DNA of 64,000 bases from Azospirillum brasilense (GTDB lineage Bacteria > Pseudomonadota > Alphaproteobacteria > Azospirillales > Azospirillaceae). The stretch's first letter is position 1. The number at the start of each line of letters is the position of its first letter. The notes under the pieces were generated by a model that saw only the letters and a list, made by a program, of their open reading frames with translations, searched no databases and had not been told where the DNA came from. Made by a program: the position numbers and the translations under genes. The stretch lies in the NCBI RefSeq assembly GCF_008365405.1, contig NZ_QOKV01000002.1:372001-436000 (forward strand). The letters run 5' to 3'. This document shows positions 61,225 to 64,000 of this stretch, piece by piece.

Positions 61225-61324
61225 TTCTTCCCGTTGGCATAGGCGTTACGGGCGATGACCACGCCGCAATTCCAAAGAGAAAGCCTATTCCTCCCTTTGG
61301 AATGCCCCCTTATCGTACACTGAT

Positions 61325-61334
61325 CGCTTAAGCG
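61325..61334. promoter_or_regulatory. CGCTTAAGCG palindrome upstream of the small membrane gene
   Basis: Perfect 10-base palindrome flanked by GATC on both sides in an AT-richer 110-base stretch before ATG 61455. Candidate operator for the small membrane protein and third beta-helix gene. Confidence 0.35.
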
Positions 61335-61454
61335 TGATCCCTTTTCATTTCCCTTTATTTGTCCGCGACGTAACACAAAATACCGCAATAGGGACAGGTT
61401 GCGGTTTCAGTCGCCGGTTCCCCCGCTTATCAGGCCCCCCGCGAGGAGATCGCT

Positions 61455-61658
61455 ATGATCGAGCAAGCCACGCCGGCCAGCCCGAACCTGCTGGGTGGGG
61501 TTGCGGACGTCCTTCCGGCGGACGCCGCTGCGAAAACGACGGACCGCGTCGCCATCCCGGTGCTCGATCTCCAGCGGGCCGGCTGGGCCTTGCTGTGCAC
61601 CGGCTGCGCGCTGGCGGCCTGGGGTCTCGCCTACGCGCTGATCCGCGTCGCCGTGTAA
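61455..61658 (+). CDS. Small membrane protein, 67 residues
   Basis: Not recognised. N-terminal about 40 soluble residues (EQATPASPNLLGGVADVLPADA), then one helix GWALLCTGCALAAWGLAYALI at the C-terminus. GAGGAGA precedes ATG 61455. Nineteen bases before the third beta-helix gene, so co-expressed and possibly a membrane partner for it. Confidence 0.6.
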   Translation: MIEQATPASPNLLGGVADVLPADAAAKTTDRVAIPVLDLQRAGWALLCTGCALAAWGLAYALIRVAV

Positions 61659-61677
61659 GACCGCGCGAGCCGTAACC

Positions 61678-62901
61678 ATGGATTACTTGCCCCCTCCTCC
61701 CGCCATCGAGCGTCCCGCCCAGCCGCCGCTGCTCGTCAGCGAGCGCCGGAACGCCGAGAACGCGCCGGTCTTCTACGTCGATGCCACGGACGGTGACGAC
61801 CGCCGGTCGGGCCGCGGCCCGAAGGAAGCGTGGAAATCGCTGGAGAAGGTGAACGGCATGGCCTTCCCGCCGGGAAGCCGCGTGCTGTTCGAGCGCGGGG
61901 AGAGCTGGCGCGGCAGCCTTCTGGCATCCTCCTCCGGCACGACCGACCGGCCGATCACCTATGGCGCCTATGGCAAGGGCGACGCGCCGGTGATCGACGC
62001 GCGGGGCGCCTCCGTCGCGGTCAGCCTCAACGGCAAGGCGCACGTCGCCTTCGACGGGCTGACCATCACCGGCGCGGCCGACACCGGCCTGCTGCTCGGC
62101 CCGCGGGCGCGCAACGTGTCGGTGACGAACGTGACGGTCGCGGGCAATGGCGGCTCCGGCATCGTCGTCCAGGGCACCTCCGAGGGACTGCGGATCGACG
62201 GGTCGGCCATCACCGGCAATGGCGCCTACGGGATCGTGCATTACGCCGCGGACAACACCGATCAGGTCATCACGCGCAACACCATCGCCGACAACGGCTG
62301 GCGCAAGGATGGCGGCGTCTATTCCGGCTGGAACGGCCGCATCCTGACCGGCGAGATCGCCCGCAACCGGGTCTTCAACAACGGCGTCAACGGCGGCGAG
62401 GGGCGCTCCCACGGCCTCTACCACGACCAGGGACAGGCCGGGAGCGCGTTGAAAATCCACAACAACCTGATCCACGACAACCCGCGCGGCGCCGGCATCC
62501 TGGCCAAGTCCAGCACCGAGATCTACCGAAACGTCATCTTCCGCAACGCCGACGCGGGCCTCTCGCTCGGCCAGAACCGCGGGATCGACGTGACGTACCG
62601 GGTCTACGACAACGAATTCTACGACAACAACGGCGGCGTCCTGCAGCACCAGAAGGGCAACGGCTCGATCACGCTGGAACTGCGCGACAACCTCTTCCAC
62701 CGCAACGGCAAGCGGGCCGCCATCATCATCGCCGACAGCATCGGCAAGTCCATCACCGGCAACCGGGTCAGCAACGATGCCAAATCGGAGGCCAAATCCG
62801 AACCCCGGGCCGGCACCACCGCCAACCAACCATCGGCCAGCCAACCATCAGGAGGAACCGTGCAGGAAGCGTCCGGAATGCGGCCGGAATCCGTGCGCTG
62901 A
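61678..62901 (+). CDS. Right-handed beta-helix protein without CBM
   Basis: Third member of the beta-helix family, 407 residues. It lacks the N-terminal CBM and linker; the helix starts near residue 35 (FYVDATDGDDRRSG) and matches the paralogs through SRVLFERGESWRGSLL, GWNGRI, SHGLYHDQGQAGS and RGAGILAKSSTEIY. The second His of the HDHSQ block is replaced (YHDQGQ), which may matter for activity. The last 50 residues are a Ser/Ala/Gly/Pro-rich tail. No signal peptide. Not preceded by the 32-bp element of the other two. Confidence 0.8.
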   Translation: MDYLPPPPAIERPAQPPLLVSERRNAENAPVFYVDATDGDDRRSGRGPKEAWKSLEKVNGMAFPPGSRVLFERGESWRGSLLASSSGTTDRPITYGAYGKGDAPVIDARGASVAVSLNGKAHVAFDGLTITGAADTGLLLGPRARNVSVTNVTVAGNGGSGIVVQGTSEGLRIDGSAITGNGAYGIVHYAADNTDQVITRNTIADNGWRKDGGVYSGWNGRILTGEIARNRVFNNGVNGGEGRSHGLYHDQGQAGSALKIHNNLIHDNPRGAGILAKSSTEIYRNVIFRNADAGLSLGQNRGIDVTYRVYDNEFYDNNGGVLQHQKGNGSITLELRDNLFHRNGKRAAIIIADSIGKSITGNRVSNDAKSEAKSEPRAGTTANQPSASQPSGGTVQEASGMRPESVR

Positions 62902-62973
62902 CCTCGGCCCCAGGGGCCGCGGGCGAGCCGCGGGCCGGGCAAGGGGACGGCGCGTTCGAACAAGGGGGGGCAT

Positions 62974-64000
62974 GTGAGCACCAGCAGCAGCACCGTCGGT
63001 CAGTCGATCACCGACCGGCTGAAGAAAACCGTTTTCCGTTTCGACGCTTCCGACACGGGGGAGCTGCGCGGCTTCCAGCGCAAGATGTTCGGGGAACGGG
63101 TCTGGCAGGTGGACGAGGCCTACAACCGCTGGCTCTTCGACGAGGTGCCCGACCGGGACGCGGACGGGCCGCAGGTCTGGGTGTGCAAGCGGCAGGGTCA
63201 GATCGTCGGCCAGCAATGCGGGATTCCGTTCCGCCTGAAGGCGCGGGACCGGGAAATCCCGGCCTCCTGGGCCAACAGCCTGATGGTCCTGCCGGAATGG
63301 CGGATGCGCGGCGCCTTCACGCCCCTGGCGGAAGCGCAGCTCGACAGCCGTCCGCTGGCCATGGCCATCCACATCTCGGATTCCGCCTACAAGGCCTACA
63401 GCAAGGCCGGCTGGATCGACATCGGCGCCCTGCCCGCCTACGTCTTCCCGCTGGACACGCGGCGCTGCCTGGAGGCGTCTTCGCTCCAAGGCCGCATGCG
63501 GACCATCGGGACGATCGCCGGGCCGGCCCTGCACGGCGCGCGGATCGGCGGCCACCTGCTGAGCCGGGCGACCGGCGCACGGTTCGAGGAGATCGGGCGG
63601 TTCGACGGGCGGGCCGACGCCATCTGGCGGCGCGCCTCCCCGCATTACCCGCTGATCGCGTTGCGCGACCTGACGCATCTGCGCTGGCGCTACGACGCGA
63701 TTCCCTGCGCCTCGGACTACCGGCGCTTCATCCTGACGCGCGGGGGCGAGCCGCTGGGCTACGTGGTCCTGCGCCGCGAGACCTGGCGCAAGGAGCCCTG
63801 CCTCGCCATCGTCGATTACCTGTGCGAACCGAAGTGGCTGTGGGTCCTGCTGAGCCACACGCTGCGCATCGCCGCAGCGGAGCGCGCGACCGCCCTGATC
63901 TGCCGGACGCTGAACACGCGGGCGGAGCGGACCTTCCTCGCCATGGGCATGATGAAGGTGCCCGACCGCGTGGGCTTCCCGGTGCGGGTGATGGCGCACG
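62974..64000 (+). CDS. GNAT-type N-acetyltransferase-like protein, incomplete at right edge
   Basis: Open frame from GTG 62974 to the window end with no stop, so the C-terminus is missing; at least 342 residues. The start follows an AGGGGGGG-like site. Opening KTVFRFDASDTGELRGFQRKMFGE, then VGQQCGIPFRLKARDREIPASWANSLMVLPEWRMRG near residue 80, resembling the acetyl-CoA-binding core of GNAT proteins (WRMRGAFTPLAEA). Such genes occur in exopolysaccharide clusters. It overlaps minus-strand shadow frames only. Confidence 0.65.
   Translation, partial: MSTSSSTVGQSITDRLKKTVFRFDASDTGELRGFQRKMFGERVWQVDEAYNRWLFDEVPDRDADGPQVWVCKRQGQIVGQQCGIPFRLKARDREIPASWANSLMVLPEWRMRGAFTPLAEAQLDSRPLAMAIHISDSAYKAYSKAGWIDIGALPAYVFPLDTRRCLEASSLQGRMRTIGTIAGPALHGARIGGHLLSRATGARFEEIGRFDGRADAIWRRASPHYPLIALRDLTHLRWRYDAIPCASDYRRFILTRGGEPLGYVVLRRETWRKEPCLAIVDYLCEPKWLWVLLSHTLRIAAAERATALICRTLNTRAERTFLAMGMMKVPDRVGFPVRVMAH

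Overview
The window is GC-rich DNA (roughly two-thirds G+C by eye) packed with genes of alphaproteobacterial type. The PutA without an N-terminal DNA-binding domain next to a divergent Lrp-type regulator, the Tct and TRAP uptake systems, the FixJ-like regulator and the exopolysaccharide-type genes all suggest Rhodospirillales, most likely Azospirillum or a close relative. That assignment rests on recalled family resemblance, not on a search. I saw no rRNA, tRNA, CRISPR array, transposase, phage gene or replication origin.

Layout. 0-5 kb is a cell-surface polysaccharide region: a pyruvyl transferase, a tail-anchored coiled-coil protein, a small hypothetical gene, and on the minus strand a CBM60-like/beta-helix protein. 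5-8.5 kb is a tctCBA tricarboxylate uptake operon. 8.5-20 kb is mixed: TerC, CBS-BON, a GntR regulator, a GFA protein, an ABC-2 exporter, an HD hydrolase, an MFS-SDR pair opposite a LysR gene, a DUF808 protein and small genes. 20-24 kb is a TRAP transporter (dctMQP) divergent from a GntR regulator. 24-28 kb has a LysR gene and an Lrp gene divergent from a pyruvate-dehydrogenase-E1-like gene. 28.3-28.9 kb is an AT-richer patch with one membrane protein. 29-35 kb has a site-2 protease with CBS domains, a DsrE-like protein, a minus-strand chorismate-metabolism run (chorismate-lyase-like, SDR, pabB, pabC) and trxC.

35-44.5 kb looks like a sulfide/persulfide module: a TtrSR-like two-component system, sulfide:quinone reductase, a DUF2892 protein, an RND adaptor and pump, a rhodanese, and an ArsR repressor with the cysteine layout of SqrR/BigR. 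A similar 24-bp sequence lies upstream of the ArsR gene and in the SQR/RND divergent promoter, which supports one regulon. 44.7-50.2 kb holds an ECF sigma/anti-sigma pair with small envelope genes, an extensin-like protein and a metallo-beta-lactamase-fold hydrolase. 50.2-55.8 kb is proline metabolism: putA, proC and a divergent putR-like gene. 56-64 kb returns to surface polysaccharide: a second CBM/beta-helix protein with a duplicated CBM, a family 2 glycosyltransferase, a polysaccharide deacetylase, a small membrane protein, a third beta-helix protein, and a GNAT-type gene that runs off the right edge.

The most striking pattern is that the two CBM/beta-helix genes, more than 50 kb apart and on opposite strands, share an almost identical 32-bp upstream element at nearly the same distance from the start, a hairpin just before the ribosome-binding site, and the same terminator stem. 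They look like a co-regulated pair of polysaccharide-acting proteins.
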